DNA of 64,000 bases from Mucilaginibacter galii (GTDB lineage Bacteria; Bacteroidota; Bacteroidia; Sphingobacteriales; Sphingobacteriaceae): contig NZ_BMDO01000001.1 in the NCBI RefSeq assembly GCF_014635825.1, forward strand, positions 496,001-560,000, read 5' to 3'. Below, one piece after another: positions 1-9,095 of this stretch (its first letter is position 1; each line of letters begins with the position of its first letter). Position numbers and translations under genes: made by a program. The notes beneath the pieces are model-generated. The model was not told where the DNA came from and ran no database searches. It saw nothing but the letters and a program-made list of their open reading frames with translations.

Positions 1-1341
1 TTTAAACTCTTCGGGAGATAACAGATCCATATTAACCAACTGAATAATGCTTTGCGTATTAGCAAGAGGTTTACGCAAGTCATGAGACATGATAGAGATC
101 AACTTGCTTTTCAACTCGCTGTCTTCTTCCAATTTTTGGTTTTGCTGTTCTATGTGGCTATTTTTGGCATTTAAGTTAGCGCTGTACTTTTTGGCTTTGC
201 GAAAGTTGTAAGCCAGTGTTATTACCACAGCTGAACCTGCCAATAACAGCGCTGTATATACCAGTAATAACGAGTCTTGCTTGCGGGTTTGCTTTTCTAC
301 CTCACTAATGCGTTGCTGGCTTTTAAGCTGCTGGTCTTCCTGCATGCGAAGAGCATCAATAAAGTTTGTCGATTCCCGCTTTTCGCGTTCGGATATTGTA
401 TTATCTAAAATAAGCAGCTGATCCTGCCACTCTATGATCGCGTCTTTATCCAGAGCTTCCTTACTAACGTAAAGCAGCAACTCGGTAGCCGTTTTAACTA
501 ATGGCAACGCCGCAACGCTATCGGCCTTGGCATAAGCCAGCCTGGCATAGGGCTTGGCTTTGTTATATTGCTTTAGGTTAATATAAATGCGGCTTAGTTC
601 AATGTACGACAGTGCCATGCCATAATCATCTTTAGTTATGGTATCAATATGCAGGGCTTTGTTCAAATAATAAATAGCCGAATCGGGCTTATTCAGCGTT
701 TTCAACAGCAGAGCTCTGTCGTAATAACTCTTCTTTTCCCCGAACGAATACGCTATTTTTTTACTAAGCTGAAAGGCCTGGTCGTAATAATGCCTGGCGT
801 CATCATATTGCTTTTGATCGGTACGCAACAAGCCAAGGCGCAGCAGTATGTTAACCATATCAACAGGCTTATTAAGTCTGGTAAATATGCTAAGCGTACG
901 CTGCAATAAAATGCCTGCCTCTGCCAAACTACCGCCTTTACGCTTTATAGAGCTTATATGCTGCTCGGCACGGGCTACATTATAAATATCTTTATTATGC
1001 ATGCTCAGCTGCATAGAACGGTAGTATAATTCGAGCGCACGCTGCGAGTAACCACGCTGACTCAAAACTTCAGCTTGGTTAAGGTAAACAATGGCTAAAC
1101 CTTTATCGTATTTGTATTCGGTGGCCAGCAGCTCTGCTTCGGTTAGCAAAGTAAAAGCACTACCTGCATCACGCCTTATTAAACGCGCAGCCTTGCTGTT
1201 AAGCGAATCTACGTAAGCGGTAATTTTAGGATGATGCCTGGCATCTTTAGACTTGGCATTAACCTCAAGTGTAAACACCAGAGCTGCCCATACGAACAAG
1301 CTTTTAAAAAATATCCTCTTGCTTTTTCTGAGGAGAAGCAA
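1..1341 (-). CDS. TPR-containing sensor histidine kinase, N-terminal part (gene runs off the left edge)
   Basis: This is the sensor half of a two-component histidine kinase; the ATP-binding domain lies outside the window. Reading the minus strand gives a signal peptide ending near LEVNA, then about 300 residues of helical TPR-like repeats (for example QALEYYRS-type and YNKAKPYARLAYAKA segments). A single transmembrane helix (LLLVYTALLLAGSAVVITLAY) follows, then a coiled coil, then the HisKA box with phospho-acceptor His in SIMSHDLRKPLANTQ. This layout is common in Bacteroidota kinases that sense in the periplasm. The frame has no ATG. It opens just after a TAG at about 1381, and the best start is TTG at 1341, which gives a good signal peptide (MLLLRKSKRIFFKSLF...). 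TTG at 1299 is an alternative. The ligand and partner regulator are unknown. Confidence 0.85.
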   Translation of the reverse strand, partial: MLLLRKSKRIFFKSLFVWAALVFTLEVNAKSKDARHHPKITAYVDSLNSKAARLIRRDAGSAFTLLTEAELLATEYKYDKGLAIVYLNQAEVLSQRGYSQRALELYYRSMQLSMHNKDIYNVARAEQHISSIKRKGGSLAEAGILLQRTLSIFTRLNKPVDMVNILLRLGLLRTDQKQYDDARHYYDQAFQLSKKIAYSFGEKKSYYDRALLLKTLNKPDSAIYYLNKALHIDTITKDDYGMALSYIELSRIYINLKQYNKAKPYARLAYAKADSVAALPLVKTATELLLYVSKEALDKDAIIEWQDQLLILDNTISEREKRESTNFIDALRMQEDQQLKSQQRISEVEKQTRKQDSLLLVYTALLLAGSAVVITLAYNFRKAKKYSANLNAKNSHIEQQNQKLEEDSELKSKLISIMSHDLRKPLANTQSIIQLVNMDLLSPEEFK

Positions 1342-1610
1342 ATTTACTAACTGGTAATTATAAGTATCGACGGGTAACAACTATTGGTTCTGAATATGGA
1401 TTATAGCCTCGGTTTAGAGGCTAAATTTACTGTTTCTCTTACGATTAAACAGGTTAATTGTTGTAAAAAAATTTATTTAAAAGAAACGAAATTTCGCCTT
1501 TCTTTAAAGTAAAAATAAAATCATGCCTTACACTTATTATTTTCCCCTTTTTACCTAATACGAACATTACTGCATTTTAGCTGTTTCCGTATCAATAATA
1601 ATTTACAAAT

Positions 1611-2606
1611 ATGGAATACAGAAAATTGGGAGAAACCAATCTCGAGGTTTCGGCTATTACCTTTGGCGCCTGGGCTGCGGGTGGATGGATGTGGGGTGGA
1701 AATGACGATAATGAAGCTATAAACGCAATGAAAGCGGCCTATGATTTAGGCATAACCAGCATTGATACCGCTCCTATTTACGGACAGGGAAAGAGCGAGG
1801 AACTGGTTGGCCAGGCCATTAAAGACATAGCGCGCGATAAAGTGCAAATACTTACCAAATATGGCATGCGCTGGGATTTGGCTAAAGGTACATTTGGTTT
1901 TAAATCAAAGGATAATGAAGGCAAAGATTTAGATGTTTATAAATATGCCGCCAAAGAGAGTATTATTAAGGAATGCGAAGATAGCCTTAAGCGACTGGGT
2001 ACCGATTACATTGATCTGTACCAGATACATTGGCCCGATGACAGCACACCTATTGCCGAAACTATGGAGGCTATACTGCTGTTGAAAGAACAAGGCAAAA
2101 TACGCGAAGCTGGTGTTAGTAACTACAGTGCAAGCCAAATGGAAGAAGCTGAAAAAACCATCAAACTTGCCTCAAACCAAGCACCCTTCAGCATGGTTAA
2201 GCGCGACATTGAAGCAGACATTGTACCCTATTGCATAGAACACCACAAAGGCATATTGGCCTATAGCCCTATGGAACGCGGCTTGCTTACCGGCAAAATG
2301 AAGCCGGGACAACAGTTTGGCGAAGGTGATCACCGTGCTGGTCTTAAATTTTTTAAAGACGAGAACATTGAACGCACTAATGCATTCTTAGCTAAAATCA
2401 AGCCACTTGCCGATGAAAAGAACGCCACATTAGGACAGTTAGTTATCCGCTGGACCATAAACCGCCCGGGCATAACTGTGGCCCTTGTTGGTGCCCGCAA
2501 CGCGGAGCAGGCCTCGCAAAATGCAAAAGCCATTGAGATCAAATTGAATGATGATGAAATGGCTTTTATTACCGGAGAACTGGATAAAGTGCACCTTATA
2601 AATTAA
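1611..2606 (+). CDS. Aldo/keto reductase
   Basis: This is an NAD(P)H-dependent carbonyl reductase with a (beta/alpha)8 barrel. The 331-residue length is normal for bacterial family members. The catalytic tetrad is visible: Asp52 and Tyr57 in SIDTAPIYG, Lys83 in ILTKYG, and His140 in LYQIHWPD. The C-terminal cofactor region (VALVGARNAEQASQNAKA) is also present. The ATG at 1611 starts right at the family N-terminus (EYRKLG). It is probably monocistronic: it has its own terminator about 35 bp downstream, and the gene upstream is divergent. The substrate cannot be told from sequence. Confidence 0.93.
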   Translation: MEYRKLGETNLEVSAITFGAWAAGGWMWGGNDDNEAINAMKAAYDLGITSIDTAPIYGQGKSEELVGQAIKDIARDKVQILTKYGMRWDLAKGTFGFKSKDNEGKDLDVYKYAAKESIIKECEDSLKRLGTDYIDLYQIHWPDDSTPIAETMEAILLLKEQGKIREAGVSNYSASQMEEAEKTIKLASNQAPFSMVKRDIEADIVPYCIEHHKGILAYSPMERGLLTGKMKPGQQFGEGDHRAGLKFFKDENIERTNAFLAKIKPLADEKNATLGQLVIRWTINRPGITVALVGARNAEQASQNAKAIEIKLNDDEMAFITGELDKVHLIN

Positions 2607-2641
2607 ATAAACATAACGCCTGTCATTATCAATATTCAAGA

Positions 2642-2689
2642 ATCCCGTTCCAATAGTCAACCCAAACGGCTTTAAACGGGATCTTTTTT
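2642..2689 (+). terminator. Rho-independent terminator of the aldo/keto reductase gene
   Basis: An 8-bp stem ATCCCGTT/AACGGGAT with a 25-nt loop is followed by six T residues. Confidence 0.8.
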
Positions 2690-2735
2690 ACTCCCTAAGT
2701 TCACAAAGTTAACTTATGACGTGTAAACTGCTTAA

Positions 2736-4319
<1,584 letters not shown>

Positions 4320-4324
4320 TTAAT

Positions 4325-4380
4325 GTCTGTCATGCCGAGCTTGTCAAAGCATTAGCCGTTTGATTAGGTATCCGACAGAC
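4325..4380. repeat. Intergenic palindromic repeat, family A (degenerate copy)
   Basis: GTCTGTC...GACAGAC termini enclose ATGCCGAGCTTGTCAAAGCA. This resembles the copies at 14050-14229 and 53461-53525. Confidence 0.6.
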
Positions 4381-4394
4381 AAACTTTACAGATT

Positions 4395-4436
4395 AAGGTT
4401 ATTGAGTTGCCACCCGGCAGCTTAATAACCTTTTTT
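4395..4436 (+). terminator. guaB terminator
   Basis: The 9-bp stem AAGGTTATT/AATAACCTT closes a 20-nt loop and runs into six T residues. Confidence 0.85.
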
Positions 4437-4448
4437 CGTTTCATAACA

Positions 4449-4477
4449 TTGCTGGTTGCTAAATAACGCTAAATTTG
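4449..4477 (+). promoter_or_regulatory. Promoter of the carboxylesterase gene
   Basis: TTG at 4449, an 18-bp spacer, then TAaaTTTG at 4470-4477. The ATG follows 28 nt downstream. The match to the Bacteroidota consensus is good. Confidence 0.6.
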
Positions 4478-4504
4478 TTAACCAATTATCAGTTCTCATC
4501 TCTT

Positions 4505-6043
4505 ATGAAAATATTCAAATCATTATTACTTGTACTCATTGGTTTTGGCGCCTACGCACAAGATGCGCCGCAGGTAAAAACTTCCAATGGCATATTGCAG
4601 GGCGTTGTAGAAACCAGCGGTATTCATTCTTTTAAGGGCGTGCCTTTTGCCCAGCCGCCAGTGGGCAATTTGCGCTGGAGAGAACCACAAGCGCCGCAAA
4701 ACTGGCAGGGCGTACGCAAAGCCGATCACTTTGGCCCGCAGGCTATGCAACGTGCCATTTACAGCGATATGATTTTCAGAAGCGATGGTAAAAGCGAAGA
4801 TTGCCTGTACCTGAACGTTTGGACGCCCGCCAAATCATCCAAAGAAAAACTGCCCGTGTTAGTTTACTTTTACGGTGGAGGCTTTATAGCAGGCGATGGT
4901 TCTGAAGGCAGGTATGATGGCGAAAGCATGGCCAAAAAAGGCATCGTGGCTATTACCGTAAATTATCGCCTGGGTATATTCGGTTTCCTGGCACATCCAG
5001 AATTGACTAAAGAATCGCCTTACCAGGCCTCGGGTAATTATGGATTATTGGATCAGCATGCCGCTCTGCTATGGGTACAGAAAAACATTGCAGCTTTTGG
5101 CGGCGACCCTAACCAAGTAACTATTGCAGGCGAATCGGCGGGTTCAATGTCTGTAAGTGCACAGGTAGCCTCTCCGCTTTCTAAAGGCCTATTTGCACGT
5201 GCTATTGGCGAGAGTGGTGCTTTGCTTGCCAATTTATCGCCGGTTTCGCATACCGATGCTGAACAGTTTGGTGCAGCTTTTGCGAGCAATATTGGTGCAA
5301 AAAGCCTCGCAGATTTGCGTAATCTTTCTGCTGATACGCTTTTAGCACTTACTGCCAATACCCGTTTTCCATCTACTGTAGACGGGTATCTTCTACCACA
5401 ATTACCCGCTAAAATATTTGAAGAAGGTAAACAAATGCATATTCCATTGTTAGCAGGCTGGAACTCTGCCGAAGGCGACTATCATTCTATTTTAGGCAAA
5501 GATGAACCTACGCCTGAGGCTTATAAAAATGCAGTTCAGAAATTATATGGCAATAAAGCCAATCAGGTATTGGAAGTATACCCGGCAACTAATAACGACG
5601 AGGTAAAGCAGGTAGCTACCGAGTTAGCATCTGACCGCTTTATTGCCTTTGCTACATGGAAATTTGCACATATGCAAAGCCAAACAGGCGGTAAGCCCGT
5701 TTATCTTTATTATTATACCCGCAAGCGCGGTGATCCTGAAAAAGCGTCGGGTGCCGTACATTCGGCCGAAATAGAATATGCTTTGGGCAATTTGCAATAC
5801 AACAAAACCTACAATTGGACTGCAGATGATTTCAAGGTAGCCGAAACTTTACAGGGCTATTTCGTTAATTTCATTAAAACCGGCAATCCAGACGGTAGCG
5901 GCTTACCCAACTGGAACGCTTTAAAAGGCAATATGCCCAGGCAGGTTATGGTTATTGATGTAAACAGCCACTTACAGCCCGAGAAAAGTGCAAAACGATA
6001 TTCGCTTCTTGATGATATGTCCAATCAGAAGCCAGTTAAATAA
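4505..6043 (+). CDS. Secreted type-B carboxylesterase
   Basis: This is an alpha/beta hydrolase of the carboxylesterase/para-nitrobenzyl esterase family that cleaves carboxylic esters. It has 512 residues. A signal peptide (MKIFKSLLLVLIGFGAYAQ) suggests the periplasm or export. The family signature EDCLYLNVWTP, the oxyanion segment YFYGGGF and the nucleophile elbow AGESAGS (Ser211) are present. The acid is probably in AGWNSAEGDY and the His in AVHSAEIEYALG. The frame extends upstream to a TTG at 4475, but the ATG at 4505 begins the signal peptide and lies after the promoter -7 box. The natural substrate is unknown. Confidence 0.93.
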   Translation: MKIFKSLLLVLIGFGAYAQDAPQVKTSNGILQGVVETSGIHSFKGVPFAQPPVGNLRWREPQAPQNWQGVRKADHFGPQAMQRAIYSDMIFRSDGKSEDCLYLNVWTPAKSSKEKLPVLVYFYGGGFIAGDGSEGRYDGESMAKKGIVAITVNYRLGIFGFLAHPELTKESPYQASGNYGLLDQHAALLWVQKNIAAFGGDPNQVTIAGESAGSMSVSAQVASPLSKGLFARAIGESGALLANLSPVSHTDAEQFGAAFASNIGAKSLADLRNLSADTLLALTANTRFPSTVDGYLLPQLPAKIFEEGKQMHIPLLAGWNSAEGDYHSILGKDEPTPEAYKNAVQKLYGNKANQVLEVYPATNNDEVKQVATELASDRFIAFATWKFAHMQSQTGGKPVYLYYYTRKRGDPEKASGAVHSAEIEYALGNLQYNKTYNWTADDFKVAETLQGYFVNFIKTGNPDGSGLPNWNALKGNMPRQVMVIDVNSHLQPEKSAKRYSLLDDMSNQKPVK

Positions 6044-6097
6044 CTGACCATATATACAACTACTTAACACAATCAACCAATCAAAAATCAACCCAAA

Positions 6098-6682
6098 ATG
6101 AAATCAATCTGCGTATTCTGCGGCGCTAATTTTAACGGCGACCCAATACTCACCGAAGCAATTGAACAACTGGCACAAGTGATGGTTAGCCGCAATATAG
6201 CGCTTGTATTTGGTGGCGGCCGTGTAGGTGTAATGGGTATGATTGCCGATGCCGTGTTGAAACAAGGCGGTAAGGCCATAGGAGTTATCCCGGAATTTTT
6301 ACTGAACAAAGAAGTAGGCCACACAGGTTTAACGGAGTTGCATCTGGTTGAAAACATGCATCAGCGCAAGCAAATGATGAATGATCTGTGCGATGGAATC
6401 ATGACACTGCCCGGCGGCTTTGGCACCCTTGAAGAATTTTTTGAGGTGCTTACCTGGTTACAGCTGGGCCTTCATCAAAAGCCCATTGGTATACTGAATG
6501 TAAATGGCTTTTACGACTTCCTACTCAAGCAAATGGACGTAATGGTAGAGCAACGTTTTCTGAAACCTGTAAACCGTGAACTGGTATTAACCTCGGCTAA
6601 TCCCATTGAATTAGTTAACCTTATGGAAGGCTTTAAAGCAGAGCCTGACGACGTATGGTTTAAAGACCGTAATTTAATTTAA
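6098..6682 (+). CDS. LOG/TIGR00730-family Rossmann-fold protein
   Basis: The best-known family activity is hydrolysis of nucleoside 5'-monophosphates, releasing the base (cytokinin-activating LOG enzymes; AMP in several bacteria). The 194-residue protein has the N-terminal ICVFCGAN strand, GGGRVGVMG at 39-47, and the diagnostic PGGFGTLEE at 105-113 that holds the ribose-phosphate and catalytic Glu. It lies 54 bp after the esterase with no clear terminator between, so it may be cotranscribed. Its metabolic role here is unproven. Confidence 0.9.
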   Translation: MKSICVFCGANFNGDPILTEAIEQLAQVMVSRNIALVFGGGRVGVMGMIADAVLKQGGKAIGVIPEFLLNKEVGHTGLTELHLVENMHQRKQMMNDLCDGIMTLPGGFGTLEEFFEVLTWLQLGLHQKPIGILNVNGFYDFLLKQMDVMVEQRFLKPVNRELVLTSANPIELVNLMEGFKAEPDDVWFKDRNLI

Positions 6683-6730
6683 TATATAAATAAGAATGTC
6701 TCCCTATGAGGAGTATTTAGTGCCTGAGTT

Positions 6731-6967
6731 TTATTTGACAAAGCGGTCAACATTGAGTTCAATAGCATTTAGCCACTTTTCCATAAGACTGTTTATTTGG
6801 AGTATGCGGTTAGCTAAATATTTCATGTATTCCTGTCGGTTATCTTTATCAGAAACCGGTTCTTCAAGGCCTAAAAGTTCGAGTGTTATTTGTTCATCGA
6901 AAGCCAGTTGCTTAGATCGCTGTTCTTCCAGCAAGCCGGCAAAGTACTGGTGGTTTTGTGAATCCAT
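6731..6967 (-). CDS. Small hypothetical protein
   Basis: I do not recognise this 78-residue protein. It is charged and predicted helical, with many Leu/Glu/Lys residues and no signal peptide. It lies 32 bp downstream of the HTH-like gene on the same strand, so the two probably share a transcript. An overlapping 107-residue frame on the plus strand has an unlikely Ser/Cys/Phe-rich composition and looks like a shadow. Confidence 0.55.
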   Translation of the reverse strand: MDSQNHQYFAGLLEEQRSKQLAFDEQITLELLGLEEPVSDKDNRQEYMKYLANRILQINSLMEKWLNAIELNVDRFVK

Positions 6968-6999
6968 ATTTGTTAAATATACGTTTTTTGTTACGTGTT

Positions 7000-7275
7000 T
7001 TAAATGTTTGTTTCAGTAAATTCAGTAATAGGCTTTATAGTAACTACGAAATTTTGAAGCTTACCGGCTGCCAAATCAAATAAATTTTCTAAAATTACCA
7101 CTTTCTCATGCGGAATATCCTGACTATCGTTTAGTTTAATATTGCGATAATTGGCAAAAGTTTTAGCACTTACATTTAATTGTTCTGGTATCATCCGCAT
7201 AGCCAGTCTGTACTGAGTAATTGAAAACTTCTTCAATAACTCATCAATTTTATACTTAAACTTAATTTCGCTCAT
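7000..7275 (-). CDS. Small HTH-like protein, possibly DNA-binding
   Basis: This 91-residue protein is predicted helical in its first 60 residues. The pattern YKIDELLKKFSITQYRLAMRM followed by VSAKTFANYRNI resembles an XRE-like helix-turn-helix: a short helix, a turn, and a recognition helix starting at SAKTF. The tail (LQNFVVTIKPITEF) is beta-like. It is divergent from an XRE regulator (start 117 bp away) across palindromes, and followed by a small hypothetical gene. A regulator/co-regulator switch is one reading; the assignment to a family is tentative. Confidence 0.6.
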   Translation of the reverse strand: MSEIKFKYKIDELLKKFSITQYRLAMRMIPEQLNVSAKTFANYRNIKLNDSQDIPHEKVVILENLFDLAAGKLQNFVVTIKPITEFTETNI

Positions 7276-7307
7276 AAATTTGTGTATTCAGTAAAAATTT
7301 TCCAAGT

Positions 7308-7349
7308 TTTGTAATATATTACAAACACCAAACTAAAATAAAGTTTAGT
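7308..7349. promoter_or_regulatory. Palindromic operator candidates between divergent HTH genes
   Basis: TTTGTAATATATTACAAA (7308-7325) is a perfect 18-bp palindrome. A second inverted repeat, ACTAAA-N6-TTTAGT, lies at 7332-7349. Both are in the 117-bp gap between the divergent small regulators, where an autoregulatory operator would be expected. Confidence 0.55.
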
Positions 7350-7392
7350 AAATATACAATTTTAGTTTAATTTTTATATTTATTTAGTTAAA

Positions 7393-7779
7393 ATGGCTGT
7401 TAAACAATCAGATAATTTTTTTAGTGTTATTGAGCGCAACATAAGGCAACAGGCCAAGGCGCTGGGCATTACGTTATCTGATCTGGCTAAACACATTGAG
7501 ATGACCGAAGCCGGGTTTTACAAAATGCTGTCGACCGACAGCATTAAGGTAAAAACGCTCAAGAAGGTATCTGAAGTTTTGAGGCAGCCAGTAGCCTATT
7601 TCTTTGACGATCATTCTTCGGCGTCATCTTACGAAACAGCATCATCATCTTTTAATTTAGCTGAGCCGCCTGCCCAATATGGCTCAGAAAAGGAGGGTTT
7701 AAGAAAGCAGATCAGCCTGCTGGAAAGCCAGTTGAAGGATAAAGAAAAGATCATTGAATTGCTGAGCAGGGATAGGTAA
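7393..7779 (+). CDS. XRE-family transcriptional regulator with C-terminal coiled coil
   Basis: The 128-residue protein has an N-terminal HTH_3 domain at about residues 10-67: FSVIERNIRQQAKALGITLSDLAKH, the recognition helix region TEAGFYKML, then VKTLKKVSEVLRQPVAYFFD. A Ser-rich linker follows, then a coiled coil at about 97-126 (SEKEGLRKQISLLESQLKDKEK) that likely dimerises the protein. This architecture is frequent in Bacteroidota. It probably binds the palindromes just upstream and regulates itself and the divergent pair. Confidence 0.85.
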   Translation: MAVKQSDNFFSVIERNIRQQAKALGITLSDLAKHIEMTEAGFYKMLSTDSIKVKTLKKVSEVLRQPVAYFFDDHSSASSYETASSSFNLAEPPAQYGSEKEGLRKQISLLESQLKDKEKIIELLSRDR

Positions 7780-7892
7780 TTCAATCCGTAAAGTCCTGTG
7801 AGACTTAGTACTAACCTAAAAGCAAAAAAGAAGCTAAAGCGTTAAATAGTATTAGTTAAACGAAAACTATAAGCGTAGTATCACAAAAGCAT

Positions 7893-7906
7893 GTCAATTA
7901 ATTGAC
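7893..7906. promoter_or_regulatory. Palindrome upstream of the trxB promoter
   Basis: GTCAATTAATTGAC is a perfect 14-bp palindrome ending 9 bp before the trxB -33 TTG, a usual place for an activator site. Function is unknown. Confidence 0.35.
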
Positions 7907-7915
7907 CGTGCAGCA

Positions 7916-7946
7916 TTGCGGTAACCTATTTAAAAGCTTAAATTTG
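7916..7946 (+). promoter_or_regulatory. trxB promoter
   Basis: TTG at 7916-7918, a 20-bp spacer, TAaaTTTG at 7939-7946. The ATG is 20 nt further on. Confidence 0.65.
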
Positions 7947-7966
7947 TAGCTTAAATATCATTGCTG

Positions 7967-8932
7967 ATGTCTCAAGAAACAGAACACGTTAAATGTCTTA
8001 TCATTGGTTCGGGGCCAGCCGGTTATACGGCTGCTATTTATGCTGCCCGCGCCGATCTGAAGCCTGTTTTATATACCGGCATGCTGGCCGGCGGTCAGTT
8101 AACCCAAACTACTGATGTAGAGAACTTTCCAGGTTACCCGCAAGGGATTATGGGACCCGAAATGATGGAAGATTTCCGCAAACAAGCCGAACGTTTTGGT
8201 ACCGATATACGCTTTGGATACGTAAGTTCTGTTGACTTCTCGAGCCTGCCGCATAAGGTGGTGGTAGATGAAGTAAAGACGATTACAGCTGATACCGTGA
8301 TCATTTCTACAGGTGCATCGGCTAAATGGCTGGGACTGGAATCTGAGCAAAAATACAACGGTTTTGGCGTTTCTGCATGTGCCGTGTGCGACGGTTTCTT
8401 TTTCCGTGGTCAGGATATAGCCATTGTTGGTGCCGGTGATACCGCTGCCGAAGAAGCTACCTACCTTGCTAAACTGGCTCGCAAAGTATATATGCTGGTA
8501 CGCAGAGGTGAATTCAGAGCATCAAAAGCTATGGTTAGCCGTGTGCAAAATACTCCCAACATCGAAATATTATATAACACCGAAACCAAGGAAATTTTGG
8601 GTAACCAACAGGGTGTCAATGGCGTAGCTATTGTTAATAATCAAACCGGTGAAGAAAAAGTATTGGATGTAACCGGCTTTTTCGTAGCTATCGGCCACCA
8701 CCCTAATACCGATATTTTTAAAGGCGTTATTGATATGGATGAAACCGGCTATATTAAAACCAAGCCCGGTACTACCCAAACCAATATAGAAGGCGTATTT
8801 TGCTGTGGTGATGCGCAAGACAACATTTACCGCCAGGCCGTAACTGCCGCCGGTACCGGTTGTATGGCCGCCCTGGATGCCGAACGTTACCTGGCTGACA
8901 AAGAAGCCGAAGAAGTAATGGCCCATCAATAA
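7967..8932 (+). CDS. trxB: Thioredoxin-disulfide reductase
   Basis: This NADPH- and FAD-dependent flavoenzyme reduces thioredoxin in the cytosol. It has 321 residues, the normal length. The FAD-binding GSGPAGYTAAIYAAR is at the N-terminus, the redox pair is Cys138-Ala-Val-Cys141, the NADPH-binding GAGDTAAEEATYLA is central, and the C-terminal GVFCCGDAQD closes the FAD site. I chose the ATG at 7967; the frame could start at a TTG two codons earlier. Its own promoter and terminator flank it, so it is monocistronic. Confidence 0.96.
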   Translation: MSQETEHVKCLIIGSGPAGYTAAIYAARADLKPVLYTGMLAGGQLTQTTDVENFPGYPQGIMGPEMMEDFRKQAERFGTDIRFGYVSSVDFSSLPHKVVVDEVKTITADTVIISTGASAKWLGLESEQKYNGFGVSACAVCDGFFFRGQDIAIVGAGDTAAEEATYLAKLARKVYMLVRRGEFRASKAMVSRVQNTPNIEILYNTETKEILGNQQGVNGVAIVNNQTGEEKVLDVTGFFVAIGHHPNTDIFKGVIDMDETGYIKTKPGTTQTNIEGVFCCGDAQDNIYRQAVTAAGTGCMAALDAERYLADKEAEEVMAHQ

Positions 8933-8970
8933 CACTCCTATTTCCTGTTTCAGGAACTTTAATAAAGTAC

Positions 8971-8999
8971 AAAAAGCCACCAGAAATGATGGCTTTTTT
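8971..8999 (+). terminator. trxB terminator
   Basis: AAAAAGCCA/TGGCTTTTT stem with an 11-nt loop and T tract. Confidence 0.88.
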
Positions 9000-9095
9000 A
9001 CGTTTAATTACATTTTTTTACATTTTGGGTTGGGGCTCTCTGCCAATTCTGCTAACTTCACTTTTCGTTATTATTTAAACTGATTAAACCTGGAT

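Noticed and set aside
6696..7019. 107-residue plus-strand frame
   Set aside because: Its composition is unlikely, and it is antisense to a better 78-residue frame and to part of the HTH-like gene.
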